Position numbers and translations under genes: made by a program. DNA of 64,000 nucleotides, from assembly GCA_030824575.1 (NCBI GenBank), contig JAVBXL010000156.1:25968-89967 (forward strand), given 5' to 3'. The stretch is from a bacterium (lineage in GTDB: Bacteria; Pseudomonadota; Alphaproteobacteria; Sphingomonadales; Sphingomonadaceae). The notes below the pieces were generated by a model. The model made no database searches. It was not told where the DNA came from and was given only the letters and a program-made list of their open reading frames with translations. Positions 53,673 through 62,701 of the stretch are shown piece by piece (position 1 is the first letter of the stretch; every line of letters starts with the position of its first letter).

Positions 53673-54152
53673 TTACGACACGCGAGCGATGATGCCGATA
53701 GTCGTTGCTAGCACGGCCATGCAGCCCGGGAGAAAGAGCATCTGTATAGCCGCTTCGCGCCCTGTGATCGTGCCCGTCAGGATATCGACCGGGCCCTTGA
53801 TGAACTCCGAGAACGAACGGAGGGGTTCGCCGGGGGCGGGAGTATCGCTGAGTACGATGCCGCCAGCAATCAGACCGAAATACAGGATCATGAAGACCGA
53901 CACGACCGTCAGGACGAGCGCCGTAGCTGCATCACGTGCGAAGAAGGTCCAGAAAGTCAGCAACATTGCTGCATACACGCCGACGAGCAAGCCCAACGTG
54001 GCAGGATGGACGCCGCGCGATGCGATGCCTGGAGCCGTTCTTTCCAGCTCGTCATAATTGCCTACATCCGGCACGATTGCGAGATGTCGACGCACAGGCT
54101 TAGGAGCAACGAGTGTCTCGGTAGCGAGATCGTAGATCGGCTGTGTTGCCAT
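53673..54152 (-). CDS. Hypothetical three-helix membrane protein
   Basis: A 159-residue protein with a soluble N-terminus (about 1-45) and three hydrophobic segments: LGLLVGVYAAMLLTFWTFF, ALVLTVVSVFMILYFGLIAGGIVL and MLFLPGCMAVLATTIGIIA. A conserved-looking loop LRSFSEFIKGPVDILTGTITGREAAIQ lies between the second and third. I recognise no family. It is the first gene of a minus-strand set with DUF305 and the propeller protein, facing the opposite propeller gene across a 244-nt gap that must hold divergent promoters. Confidence 0.7.
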   Translation of the reverse strand: MATQPIYDLATETLVAPKPVRRHLAIVPDVGNYDELERTAPGIASRGVHPATLGLLVGVYAAMLLTFWTFFARDAATALVLTVVSVFMILYFGLIAGGIVLSDTPAPGEPLRSFSEFIKGPVDILTGTITGREAAIQMLFLPGCMAVLATTIGIIARVS

Positions 54153-54396
54153 GAGGAAGTCTCCGCGCGTCTCGATGAATGCCGAGCGTGACAGGATAGA
54201 TGATTGCGGCGGGGCGGTCGGTCCAACGCATAACCACGGTCATTCCAATCATTTAACAGGAACGGTCGGCGATCTATAATCGCGTTTTCGTATTGAAATC
54301 ATCGCGACCATGCGTTGGACGCGAGGGACATATCGGTCGATCTAGCGGCATCGGACCGGCACGATCACCCGCCGGGTCCGTGATAAGGATCAAACG

Positions 54397-55566
54397 ATGA
54401 AAGCTGCGATCGTTCTGGTTGCCGCGATGTTGGCCTCCGTAGCGCCAGTCCCGGCGATCGCTCAGGCCTATTGGGCTGCACCTGCGGCGGACGACTTTCC
54501 CTACGATATCAAGGCGGTTCAGGCACCGTGGTCGAAGGCTGATATCGACCTCAGCCATCATGACCGGATCTATGTGTCTGACCCTACATCGACGAAGATC
54601 GTTGTCATCGATCCTGCAGCGGGCAACGAACTGGGACGGATCGACCTCGCCAAAAGCGCGATAGCTGAGCCCAGCTTTTCCAGCCCCAAAGTCCAGCACC
54701 TGGCTGCAACGCGTGACGGGCGGACCCTGGCGGTATCGGCATTAGCGCAGCACAGTGTGACGCTCGTAGATCTGGCCACGAACACGGAACGAGGCCGGAC
54801 CGTGTTCCAGACGTCGCCTACCGCCGTCGCGTTTACGCCCAATGGGCACGAACTCTGGGTTTCGCTCGGCGATGAACATGCCATCGCGGTCGTGGATCCT
54901 AAGACAGCGCGGGAGATCACCCGCGTACCAGCAAGTGGCGGAGCGGGCGCGACCATCCTGTCGCCAAACGGACGCTATGCCTTTGTATCGCTTACTGAAA
55001 GGCCGTCCATCCTGGTTGTCGACGTCGAGCATCGGCGCGTCGTCGGACACGTTGCCAGCAACGGTGCAGGTGCGGGAGCAATCGCGGTCTCGCCAGATGG
55101 CAAACAGATCTGGGCAACACGCCGCGAGAGCGGCACGACCACGGTCTTTGCTGCCAAACCGCCGTTTGCGGTACGCGAAGTGATAAACACTGGTCCAGCA
55201 ACGGGCGCGGTCAACTTCGCCCAGCGCGCAGACGATTCCTTTGCCTATGTCAGCGTTGGCGGCGATCAACCTGCAATCAAGGTCTATAGAACCGACAGCC
55301 TGGAGGCTGTGGCAACCGTCCCGCTACAAGCGGCTCCGAGTGCGGTTTGGCCGTCGGGCGATGGTACGAGGATCTATGCCAGCCTGGCCGGAACCAACAA
55401 GGTCGCTGGGATCGACACGCTGACGTACACCACCGTGTCGACGATCCCGATCAGTACGGATGCGCAGAGCCTGATCTACGTTCCTGGTGCCGTAAGATCA
55501 GGAAAAGGTCTCGCCAATCTGGTGCCATCCGGGCGCGATGCGGCGCTTGCCCTGGCGGCGCGTTGA
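54397..55566 (+). CDS. Periplasmic YncE-like beta-propeller protein
   Basis: A 389-residue exported protein (signal [21 protein letters not shown]) with repeats such as [40 protein letters not shown] and [19 protein letters not shown]. It shares AKPPFAV and [11 protein letters not shown] landmarks with the other propeller (AKPPFAV, LWPSGDGSRIY), so the two are distant paralogues, transcribed away from each other. Its role is unknown. It is followed after 46 nt by a malate dehydrogenase gene. Confidence 0.85.
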   Translation: MKAAIVLVAAMLASVAPVPAIAQAYWAAPAADDFPYDIKAVQAPWSKADIDLSHHDRIYVSDPTSTKIVVIDPAAGNELGRIDLAKSAIAEPSFSSPKVQHLAATRDGRTLAVSALAQHSVTLVDLATNTERGRTVFQTSPTAVAFTPNGHELWVSLGDEHAIAVVDPKTAREITRVPASGGAGATILSPNGRYAFVSLTERPSILVVDVEHRRVVGHVASNGAGAGAIAVSPDGKQIWATRRESGTTTVFAAKPPFAVREVINTGPATGAVNFAQRADDSFAYVSVGGDQPAIKVYRTDSLEAVATVPLQAAPSAVWPSGDGTRIYASLAGTNKVAGIDTLTYTTVSTIPISTDAQSLIYVPGAVRSGKGLANLVPSGRDAALALAAR

Positions 55567-55612
55567 TCGGTCTCACACCGTCTGTAATCTCCCAACGAAA
55601 GCCCTTTCCAAA

Positions 55613-56596
55613 ATGACCAAGCCCCCCGTCAGGATCGCGATCAGCGGTGCCGCAGGACAAATTTGCTATTCGCTGCTCTTCCGGGTCGCGCAGGGTGACG
55701 TGTTCGGACCGGACCAGCCCGTTATCCTTCAACTGCTCGACGTGCCGCAGGCGCTGGACGCAGTACGCGGCGTGGTCATGGAACTGGAGGATTGCGCGTT
55801 CCCGCTGCTGGCAGATGTGATCATTACTGATGATCCGATGGTGGCTTTCAAGGACATCGATGCGGCCATGCTGGTCGGGTCTCGTCCCCGCTCGAAGGGC
55901 ATGGAGCGCCGTGATTTGCTCGCTGCCAACGCAGCGATCTTCAAGACGCAGGGCGCAGCGCTGGACGCAGTGGCCAAACGCGACGCCAAGATCCTGGTCG
56001 TCGGTAATCCCGCCAACACAAATGCCTGGATCATTGCGCAAAGCGCACCGGGTTTCCCTGCCGAAAACATCACGTCGATGATCCGCCTCGATCACAACCG
56101 CGCGCAGGGACAGCTTGCGGCCAAGGCGGGTGTCGGTGTCGATGCGATTACAAAGCTCGTCGTCTGGGGAAACCATTCGCCGACGATGTTTGCCGACTGG
56201 GGGAATGCCGAACTCGATGGCCAAAAGCTTGCCGACCGTATCGGAAACGAGGCCTGGTACCGCGAGACCCTGATCCCCACCGTTGCGCAGCGCGGAACCG
56301 CGATCATCGAAGCACGGGGTGCGTCCTCGGCCGCGTCGGCAGCAAATGCGGCGATCGACCATCTGCGCGATTGGGTGCACGGCGCAGGCGACAATTGGGT
56401 GTCGATGGGCGTGGTGTCAGATGGCTCCTACGGTATCCCGCAAGGGCTGGTGTGCGGCGTGCCGGTGCACTGCAAAAGCGGTGGGTATGCGCGTATCGAA
56501 GGACTGATCCTCGATCCATTCCAGCGAACGATGCTTGATCGCACGATTGCCGAACTGGTCGATGAACGTGAGGCGGTTATCGACATTCTGAAATGA
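55613..56596 (+). CDS. mdh: Malate dehydrogenase (NAD-dependent, cytosolic type)
   Basis: A 327-residue enzyme of the MalateDH-SF1 type. The NAD site is [20 protein letters not shown], the substrate region is [18 protein letters not shown], then [12 protein letters not shown], and the catalytic His is in [11 protein letters not shown]. It converts malate and oxaloacetate. Alphaproteobacteria normally carry the other, LDH-like Mdh, so a plasmid copy of this type is a likely import. Its place between a propeller gene and a sulfite cassette has no obvious metabolic reason. Confidence 0.93.
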   Translation: MTKPPVRIAISGAAGQICYSLLFRVAQGDVFGPDQPVILQLLDVPQALDAVRGVVMELEDCAFPLLADVIITDDPMVAFKDIDAAMLVGSRPRSKGMERRDLLAANAAIFKTQGAALDAVAKRDAKILVVGNPANTNAWIIAQSAPGFPAENITSMIRLDHNRAQGQLAAKAGVGVDAITKLVVWGNHSPTMFADWGNAELDGQKLADRIGNEAWYRETLIPTVAQRGTAIIEARGASSAASAANAAIDHLRDWVHGAGDNWVSMGVVSDGSYGIPQGLVCGVPVHCKSGGYARIEGLILDPFQRTMLDRTIAELVDEREAVIDILK

Positions 56597-56684
56597 CCGA
56601 TCGGTATATCTGATTGGAATGACCGTAATCTTTGGTTGGTGCGATTGATCTCCTTTCCCTATCATTGGGGCAAGGAGATCGGGC

Positions 56685-57557
56685 ATGACCCTGGAACAAC
56701 TCAGGATTTTCGTCGGTGTCGCTGAGCGCGAGCACATGACGCGCGCGGCCGAAGCGCTCAATGTGACGCAGTCAGCCGCAAGCGCTGCCATCGCCGCGCT
56801 GGAAGCCCGGCACGGCGTGCCGCTGTTCCACCGGGTCGGCCGTGGGATCGAACTGTCCGAAGCGGGCCGCATGTTTCTGGTCGACGCACGCGCAGTGCTT
56901 GGCCGTGCCGCCAGCGCGGAACTTGCACTGGCCGAATATGCAGGACTGGAGCGCGGCACTCTGCGGCTAGTCGCAAGCCAGACGATCGCGGGCTATTGGC
57001 TGCCCCGCCAGCTGGCCGCGTTCCATGCGCGCTACCCCGCGATCTCAATCGAACTGGCGATCGACAACACCGAGGGGGCCGCGGCGCGCGTGCTCGACGG
57101 TGCGGTCGAGCTCGGCTTCGTCGAGGGTGTGATCGACGAGCCCGCGCTCGCGCATTGGACGGTCGCGAACGACCGCATGGTGCTGGTAAGCGACCGCGCA
57201 GCCGACACGATCGACGAGGACTGGATCCGCGCCGCACGCTGGATCGTCCGCGAGCAGGGATCGGGCACGCGCTCGTCGTTCGAGGAGGTGCTGCGCCAGC
57301 GCGGCGTCGATCCGTCGGACCTCACCGTGGCGCTGATGCTACCATCGAACGAGGCGGTACGTAGCGCGGTCGAGGCCGGGGCGGGCGTCGCGGTGCTGTC
57401 GCAGCATGTCGTCGCACCTGCAATCGCGGCCGGCACGTTGCACGATCTACCGCTCGGTCTGCCGCGGCGTCCGTTCTACGCGCTGCGCCATAAAGAGCGG
57501 TATCGAACGCGGGCGGCCGATGCGCTGACCGATCTCATCAAGGAGACTGGCAAGTGA
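56685..57557 (+). CDS. LysR-family transcriptional regulator of the sulfite cassette
   Basis: A 290-residue LysR regulator. The winged HTH is LRIFVGVAEREHMTRAAEALNVTQSAASAAIAALE; the effector domain begins at about 90 (GTLRLVASQTIAGYWLPRQL) and resembles CysL/CbbR-type regulators. The TDT transporter gene overlaps its stop (GTGA), so it is co-transcribed with its likely targets. The C-terminal segment ALRHKERYRTRAADALTDLI recurs in the remnant at 62125-62241. The effector is probably sulfite or a related compound, by context only. Confidence 0.92.
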   Translation: MTLEQLRIFVGVAEREHMTRAAEALNVTQSAASAAIAALEARHGVPLFHRVGRGIELSEAGRMFLVDARAVLGRAASAELALAEYAGLERGTLRLVASQTIAGYWLPRQLAAFHARYPAISIELAIDNTEGAAARVLDGAVELGFVEGVIDEPALAHWTVANDRMVLVSDRAADTIDEDWIRAARWIVREQGSGTRSSFEEVLRQRGVDPSDLTVALMLPSNEAVRSAVEAGAGVAVLSQHVVAPAIAAGTLHDLPLGLPRRPFYALRHKERYRTRAADALTDLIKETGK

Positions 57558-58705
57558 CCGCCGATCTGAAACCCGTTCTCGATGGCCTGAAGCCCCTCAG
57601 CCGGCTCGACTCCCCGCGCGAGATGATCCGGCAGTTCACCCCCAACTGGTTCGCCGCTACGATGGGCACCGGCATTCTCGCGCTCGCCTTGCCGCAGGTG
57701 CCGGGCGTCGGCGCATCGCTGCACCCGGTCGGCGAGGCGCTGTGGTACTTCAACATCGCGCTCTTCACGCTGTTCGCCGGGCTCTACACCGCGCGCTGGA
57801 CGATGTTCGGACACGAGGCGCGGCGGATCTTCGGGCACAACACCGTGTCGATGTTCATCGGCACGATCCCGATGGGGCTGGCGACGATCATCAACGGATG
57901 TCTTGCATTCGGCCTGCCGCAGTTCGGCGCGGGCGTGATCCCGATCGCCGAGACATTGTGGTGGATCGACGTCGCGATGTCGCTCGCCTGCGGTGTGGCG
58001 ATCCCCTACCTCATGTTCACGCGGCACGAACATTCGCTCGACGGCATGACCGCGGTGTGGCTGCTGCCGGTGGTCGCGGCGGAGGTCGCAGGTGCGAGCG
58101 GCGGCCTGCTCGCCCCGCATCTGGCGGACGCGCATCACCAGTTCGTCGTGCTCGCAACGTCGTATGTGCTCTGGGCTTATTCAGTGCCGGTCGCGTTCGG
58201 CATCCTCGCGATCCTGATCCTGCGGATGGCACTGCACAAGCTGCCGCACGAGAGCATGGCCGCCTCGAGCTGGCTCGCGCTCGGTCCGATTGGCACCGGC
58301 GCGCTTGGGATGCTGGTGCTCGGCAGCAACGCGCCCGCGATCCTCGCCGCCAACGGCCTGGGGCAGATCGGCGCGGTAGCGCAGGGGATTGGCACGATTG
58401 CCGGGCTGCTGCTCTGGGGTTTCGGTCTGTGGTGGCTGGCGCTCGCGACGCTGATCACGATCCGCTACTGGCGCGCGGGCATTCCGTTCAACCTCGGCTG
58501 GTGGGGCTATACCTTCCCGCTTGGCGTCTACACGGTCGCCACCTTCAAGCTCGGCACGACGCTTCAGCTCGGCTTTTTCGGGATCGTCGGCACTGTCCTC
58601 ACAGTGGCGCTCGCAGCAATGTGGCTGCTGGTCGGCGCCAAGACGGTCGCGGGCGGCTGGCGCGGGAACCTGTTCGTGTCGCCCTGCATCGCCCAAGCCA
58701 ATTGA
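57554..58705 (+). CDS. TDT-family transporter, probable sulfite exporter
   Basis: A 383-residue protein with about ten membrane helices and the TDT/TehA-SSU1 signature FTPNWFAATMGTGILALAL at 28-46. Family members include tellurite/dicarboxylate carriers, the SLAC1 anion channel and the sulfite pump SSU1. Lying between a LysR gene and a sulfite dehydrogenase pair, sulfite export is the best guess, and dicarboxylate transport (compare the malate dehydrogenase) is the alternative. GTG start overlapping lysR. Confidence 0.88.
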   Translation: MTADLKPVLDGLKPLSRLDSPREMIRQFTPNWFAATMGTGILALALPQVPGVGASLHPVGEALWYFNIALFTLFAGLYTARWTMFGHEARRIFGHNTVSMFIGTIPMGLATIINGCLAFGLPQFGAGVIPIAETLWWIDVAMSLACGVAIPYLMFTRHEHSLDGMTAVWLLPVVAAEVAGASGGLLAPHLADAHHQFVVLATSYVLWAYSVPVAFGILAILILRMALHKLPHESMAASSWLALGPIGTGALGMLVLGSNAPAILAANGLGQIGAVAQGIGTIAGLLLWGFGLWWLALATLITIRYWRAGIPFNLGWWGYTFPLGVYTVATFKLGTTLQLGFFGIVGTVLTVALAAMWLLVGAKTVAGGWRGNLFVSPCIAQAN

Positions 58706-58811
58706 TGGGCCGAACTGATCGTCCTGTCGGATCGAACCGTCGCATCCGATCGACCCGTACCGGGCAGACCGGCGGACGGGTCGCGCATAAAAGCATGACA
58801 TCGAAGGGAGA

Positions 58812-60056
58812 ATGCTGGTGGACAGCCTGGATATGAAATTGGCGCAGGCGACGAACCGCCGTCGCTTTCTCTCAGAAGCCGCGATCGGTAGCGGCGCGCT
58901 GATCGCCGCGCCCGCGCTGGCGCAGAGCATGGTCGATCTGCATCTGCCAGGTGGCCCATCGGAACGGCCCATGACCAACGCGTTCCCCGGCAAGGGCAAC
59001 ATGATCCTCCAGCGTATCCACCCGCCTTTGCTGGAAACGCCGATGAGCGTGTTCAATGGCGACGTCTTCACGCCAAACGACCAGTTCTTCGTCCGCTGGC
59101 ACTGGGCTGACATTCCGACCGCGATCGATGTCGAGGCGTTCCGGATCAAGGTGCACGGCGCGGTCACGCGGCCGCTGTCGATCTCGCTCGCGCAACTGCT
59201 GAAGTTGCCACGCGTCGAGCTGGCGGCGATCAACCAATGCTCGGGCAATTCGCGTGCGCTGTTCCAGCCGCCCGTTGCCGGTGCGCAGTGGCGTCACGGG
59301 GCCATGGGCAACGCCAAATGGCTCGGCGTGCGCCTGCGCGACGTGCTCGACATCGCCGGCGTGAAGCCGGGCGCGGTTGCGGTGCGGTTCGGTGCGCTCG
59401 ACCAACCGGTGGTCGCGGGTGGACCGGATTTCGCCAAGTCGCTGTCGATCGACCACGCACGCGACGGCGAAGTGATGCTCGCCTTCGGGATGAACGGCGA
59501 ACAGATGCCGCTCCTCAACGGCTTCCCGGTCCGGCTGATCGTACCCGGCTGGTATTCGACCTATTGGGTCAAGATGCTGAACGACATCGAGGTGCTCGCC
59601 GCACCCGACGACGGTTACTGGATGGCCAAGGCGTACAAGATCCCTGACACTCCAGGCGCGAACGTGCGGCCTGGCCAGAAGGATTTCCCGGCCGTGCCCA
59701 TCAACAAGATGATCCCGCGCAGCTGGGTCACGAGCCTCGACGAAGGGCAGGCAATCGCGTTCGACCGGTCAATCCCGCTGGGCGGCATTGCGATGGGGGG
59801 CGATTGCGGCGTCGCCAAGGTCGATGTGTCGACCGACAACGGCAAGACCTGGTACAAGACAGTGCTCGGCCCCGATCACGGCAAATACAGTTTCCGCCGC
59901 TGGGACGCGCAGGTGCCGCTCACGCATGCGGGCCCGACCAGGCTGATGTCGCGCTGCTGGAACACCGCCGGCATCGCGCAGCCGATGACGCCGATCTGGA
60001 ACCCGGGCGGGTTCATGCGCGGCAACATCGAAACCACCAACATCGTCGTCGGCTGA
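58812..60056 (+). CDS. sorA: Sulfite:cytochrome c oxidoreductase molybdenum subunit (SorA-like)
   Basis: A 414-residue molybdopterin enzyme with a Tat signal (NRRRFLSEAAIGSGALIAAPALA). The sulfite-oxidase fold carries the Mo-ligating Cys143 in AAINQCSGNSRALF, then the dimerisation domain with VDVSTDNGKTWYKT and GFMRGNIE. It oxidises sulfite to sulfate in the periplasm and passes electrons to a c-type cytochrome, here encoded next. AAGGGAG is very close to the ATG at 58812; the GTG at 58818 has better spacing and leaves the Tat signal intact. Confidence 0.93.
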   Translation: MLVDSLDMKLAQATNRRRFLSEAAIGSGALIAAPALAQSMVDLHLPGGPSERPMTNAFPGKGNMILQRIHPPLLETPMSVFNGDVFTPNDQFFVRWHWADIPTAIDVEAFRIKVHGAVTRPLSISLAQLLKLPRVELAAINQCSGNSRALFQPPVAGAQWRHGAMGNAKWLGVRLRDVLDIAGVKPGAVAVRFGALDQPVVAGGPDFAKSLSIDHARDGEVMLAFGMNGEQMPLLNGFPVRLIVPGWYSTYWVKMLNDIEVLAAPDDGYWMAKAYKIPDTPGANVRPGQKDFPAVPINKMIPRSWVTSLDEGQAIAFDRSIPLGGIAMGGDCGVAKVDVSTDNGKTWYKTVLGPDHGKYSFRRWDAQVPLTHAGPTRLMSRCWNTAGIAQPMTPIWNPGGFMRGNIETTNIVVG

Positions 60057-60069
60057 GGAGCGCTCCCCC

Positions 60070-60546
60070 ATGAAAACGCCTTCCATCGGCACGCTGTCGT
60101 TCGGGTTCGTCGGCGCGACCGTCGTTCTTCTGCTCGCGATCGGTGCCCCGAACAGCCGCGTCGCCCCGCCGCCTGCGGCCCCGACTGCACCACCGCCGCC
60201 AAGCGTCTCGGCGCGCGGCTTTTCGCTGGCGTCCACCTCGGTCGATCTTCCGACCGACGAAGGTCAATATCCCGCCGGCCCGCATGCCGATGTCATCAAT
60301 GCCAACTGCACGTCGTGTCATTCGGCGAGCATGGCGCTGAACCAGCCACCACTCTCTGGCGACCAGTGGACCGCGGAGGTCACCAAGATGCGCGAGGTCT
60401 ACAAGGCACCCGTCGCCGCAGCCGACGTACCGGCGATCGTCGCCTATCTGACTGCCATGAGCACGAAGCAGCCGGGCGCCGCGAAGGGCAAGGCACAGGA
60501 CCCCGATCCGAAGGCTGCGCCCGACGTATCGGGAGGATCAGGTTAA
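60070..60546 (+). CDS. sorB: Sulfite dehydrogenase c-type cytochrome (SorB-like)
   Basis: A 158-residue monoheme cytochrome. A hydrophobic N-terminus (about 8-26) serves as signal or anchor, a Pro-rich linker follows (APPPAAPTAPPPPS), and CTSCH stands at 80-84. A likely distal Met is in TKMREVYKAPV. The short heme domain next to SorA fits the SorB electron acceptor. The tail is Lys/Asp/Pro-rich. Thirteen nt separate it from sorA. Confidence 0.88.
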   Translation: MKTPSIGTLSFGFVGATVVLLLAIGAPNSRVAPPPAAPTAPPPPSVSARGFSLASTSVDLPTDEGQYPAGPHADVINANCTSCHSASMALNQPPLSGDQWTAEVTKMREVYKAPVAAADVPAIVAYLTAMSTKQPGAAKGKAQDPDPKAAPDVSGGSG

Positions 60547-60555
60547 GCCATCAAC

Positions 60556-61920
60556 TCACGACACGCGGTTTTGCGCGCGAAGTGCTGTGCGGCGTGTACG
60601 TGTCTCGCGCAGTGTCGCATCGGGCGCCAGACCGTCTGCCGGCACCTTGGGTATCGCAACGCGCTGCGACAGGTAGATGCCGTTGTGGCCCGAGCAGAGA
60701 TAGGCCACGAAACAGGCGACGGCGATCGGCACCGCATAGGCGGCGCCGAACAGTTCGATTCCCATGAAGGTGCAGGCGAGCGGGGTATTGGCGGCCCCGG
60801 CAAACACCGCGACAAAGCCGATCGCGGCGAACAGGCCCGTCGGCACGCCCAAGAAAGGCGCCAGCGCGTTACCGAGCGCTGCGCCGATGAAGAACAACGG
60901 CGTGACTTCACCGCCTTTGAAACCCGCGCCGAGCGTGACGACGGTAAACAGCAGCTTGATCGCCCAACTCCACGGATGCGTGTCCGGTCCGAAGAAGCTG
61001 GCGATGGTAAGGCTGTCGGGCCCCGCTGCCAGGACACCCAGGCCCAGATAGTCGCGCGTGCCGAACAGGAAGACGAGCGCGATAACGACGGCCCCGCCGA
61101 TCACTGGACGTAGTGGACCATAGGGAACGATACGCTTGAGCCATCCCCCGACCACGTGGTTGGCTTCGGCGAAGGCCAGACCGACCAGTCCGAATATGAT
61201 CCCCGCAACACCTGCCTTCGTCACGAGCAGCGCATCGACGGGTATCAACGCACCGATCGGGTAGACACCGTGATGGATACCCCAGGCGAGGCACGTCCAA
61301 TCGCCGACCAGCGCTGCAACAAGGCAAGGCACCAGCGCGGAATATTCAACGCGGCCGATCGCCAGCACTTCGAGCGCGAAGACCGCTCCTGCGATCGGCG
61401 TGCCGAAGACCGCGCCGAACCCGGCTGCGATCCCCGTCTTCAACAGGATGCGCGTGCCGCCCGCATCGAGGTGGAGCGCGCGGCCGAAACCGCTGGCAAG
61501 GCTTCCGCCTAATTGGACGGCGGTGCCTTCACGTCCGGCCGAGCCACCGAAAAGATGCGTCACCACTGTGCCGAAGAAGATGAGCGGCGCCATCCGCAGC
61601 GGCACACCGCCGCCCGGCTCGTGGATCTGCTCGACGATCAGGTTGTTGCCGCCCTCCACCGAGCGCCCGGTGAGATGGTAGAGCAATCCGACCACGAACC
61701 CGCCCACCGGCAGCAGATAGAGCAGCCAGGGCGATGCGAACCGCAGTCGCGTAACGGTATCGAGGCTCAACAGGAACGCCGCACATAGCGTCCCGACGAG
61801 TGCCGCCATGGGCAGCAGGATCAGCGCCCAGCGCAGGACAGAGATCGCATGGTCGTGACGATCGCGCACGAATGCCGCAACGTTCAGCGTGTCGACCAGA
61901 TTGCGAAAGGTAGCGCGCAC
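60556..61920 (-). CDS. CLC-F type fluoride/proton antiporter (EriC-F)
   Basis: A 454-residue ClC protein with the selectivity motifs of the fluoride subclass: [16 protein letters not shown] in place of the chloride GSGIP motif, [12 protein letters not shown] (gating Glu131) and [22 protein letters not shown]. It should expel fluoride using the proton gradient. The GTG start has a near-perfect AAGGAGG site and is preceded by a fluoride riboswitch, which independently supports the assignment. It converges on sorB with a 9-nt gap. Confidence 0.93.
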   Translation of the reverse strand: MRATFRNLVDTLNVAAFVRDRHDHAISVLRWALILLPMAALVGTLCAAFLLSLDTVTRLRFASPWLLYLLPVGGFVVGLLYHLTGRSVEGGNNLIVEQIHEPGGGVPLRMAPLIFFGTVVTHLFGGSAGREGTAVQLGGSLASGFGRALHLDAGGTRILLKTGIAAGFGAVFGTPIAGAVFALEVLAIGRVEYSALVPCLVAALVGDWTCLAWGIHHGVYPIGALIPVDALLVTKAGVAGIIFGLVGLAFAEANHVVGGWLKRIVPYGPLRPVIGGAVVIALVFLFGTRDYLGLGVLAAGPDSLTIASFFGPDTHPWSWAIKLLFTVVTLGAGFKGGEVTPLFFIGAALGNALAPFLGVPTGLFAAIGFVAVFAGAANTPLACTFMGIELFGAAYAVPIAVACFVAYLCSGHNGIYLSQRVAIPKVPADGLAPDATLRETRTRRTALRAQNRVS

Positions 61921-61949
61921 AATTCCTCCTTGCTGCCTGACGGCGCCAA

Positions 61950-62012
61950 GTAGGAATCATCAGCTCATGTCAGAGCGGTTCGGCCAAATTGCCCGGCAGA
62001 AATCCATTGCCG
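61950..62012 (-). promoter_or_regulatory. Fluoride riboswitch (crcB motif)
   Basis: On the minus strand the leader of the CLC-F gene has GGCAATGGATTTCTGCC (P1-like stem), then AACCGCTC, a short loop, GAGC, and the nearly invariant CTGATGATTCCTAC (61963-61950). The order GG-n-ATGG...GCC...AAC-GC...GC-TGATG-Y-n-CCTAC is that of the crcB RNA motif. The 3' end is 21 nt from the ribosome-binding site, so control of translation is likely. Confidence 0.9.
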
Positions 62013-62086
62013 AGGTCGATCTATGAGACGTTGGCCCCAACCGTCAATGGGCATGTTGGTCGGGCAAATGCTCGGACCTGTCAGTC

Positions 62087-62124
62087 GCCAGGGTCTATCT
62101 GAGCCCGTTATATGGACCGACCCG
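62087..62124 (-). repeat. Degenerate Tn3-family terminal inverted repeat, right
   Basis: Read on the minus strand from 62124 it begins CGGGTCGGTCCATATAACGG and matches the left end at 28 of 38 positions without gaps, in the correct inverted orientation. Coding similarity to a LysR gene begins exactly at its outer edge. Confidence 0.65.
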
Positions 62125-62241
62125 GGTACGCTACATGCGGGACCGATCGGTTTCGACCCGCGCGTCGTTTTCGGGCTGCGTCACAAGGGGCGATACCGCA
62201 CGAAAGCCGCCGATGCGCTGCCGGGTCTGATCGGCCCGTAG
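62125..62241 (+). pseudogene. 3' remnant of a LysR-family gene
   Basis: The frame that crosses out of the terminal repeat reads GTLHAGPIGFDPRVVFGLRHKGRYRTKAADALPGLIGP and stops. This matches the C-terminal end of the LysR protein encoded at 56685-57557 (GTLHDLPLGL, ALRHKERYRTRAADALTDLI). Only about 38 codons remain; the rest appears to have been removed at the transposon end. Confidence 0.8.
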
Positions 62242-62260
62242 CGTGGTTAGCGCTGCTGCG

Positions 62261-62701
62261 CTACGAGCGCGCCGTCCAGATGCCGACGAGCGCGGCCAGC
62301 GACACGAGCATAAGAAACCCGTTCATTACCAGGAGCAACGCCGCTGGCAGGCGCTTGATGTCGGGTCGTGGCGGCGGGGCGCCGGCACCCATCTCGCGCC
62401 ACACCGCGGCGACAAAGCAAAAGGCGCTGAACAGGATCAGCATGGTCCCGGTCGCCGTCGCCAGCCACGGGAACACGACGTCCTTGAGCAGCGCGCGCGC
62501 GCCGATCCCGGAAGCGAGCGCCGCCAGTCCGGTACGCACCCAGGCGGCATAGGTGCGTTCACCGGCGAGGATTGTGCGGTCTGCGGCAAGCTCCGTGCGA
62601 CGATCAGCGCTGTCCACCTGCTGGACTGCGCTGTCCTTCAGCGTGCTCGCGCTCTCCGCCAGCTTCGCATGGGCCCGATCGGCGTCGTGCGGCGCGTCCA
62701 T
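62261..62701 (-). CDS. DUF202 (YidH-like) membrane protein
   Basis: A 146-residue protein. The DUF202 start motif ELAADRTILAGERTYAAWVRTGLAALASGIGA is followed by two further hydrophobic helices (FPWLATATGTMLILFSAFCFVAAVW and LPAALLLVMNGFLMLVSLAALVGIW). DUF202 proteins are small inner-membrane proteins of unknown function. The ATG shares one base with the stop of the upstream sulfite oxidase gene (TGATG), so the two are translationally coupled. I start at 62701 because the longer frame lies inside that gene. Confidence 0.85.
   Translation of the reverse strand: MDAPHDADRAHAKLAESASTLKDSAVQQVDSADRRTELAADRTILAGERTYAAWVRTGLAALASGIGARALLKDVVFPWLATATGTMLILFSAFCFVAAVWREMGAGAPPPRPDIKRLPAALLLVMNGFLMLVSLAALVGIWTARS

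Larger units (their letters stand above)
48032..62124. mobile_element. Putative 14.1 kb Tn3-family transposon with sulfite/fluoride cargo
   Basis: Bounded by a 38-bp Tn3-type terminal repeat at 48032-48069 and an inverted, degenerate copy at 62087-62124 (28 of 38 positions equal, no gaps). The order is IR, tnpA, tnpR, candidate res dyads, cargo, IR, as in cargo-bearing Tn3 elements. The 5 bp outside the two ends (TGTTC and GGTAC) do not match, so a simple recent insertion with target duplication is not seen. Either the flanks were rearranged or the right end belongs to an older related element. Confidence 0.6.

Noticed and set aside
58706..58811. Molybdenum cofactor riboswitch before sorA
   Set aside because: The 106-nt leader shows no conserved Moco-motif elements by eye.
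57742..58836. Plus-strand frame of 364 codons overlapping the TDT gene
   Set aside because: Arg-rich frame-shifted shadow of the transporter gene; no family resemblance.
48027..62129. 5-bp target site duplication of the transposon
   Set aside because: The bases outside the two ends (TGTTC and GGTAC) do not match.
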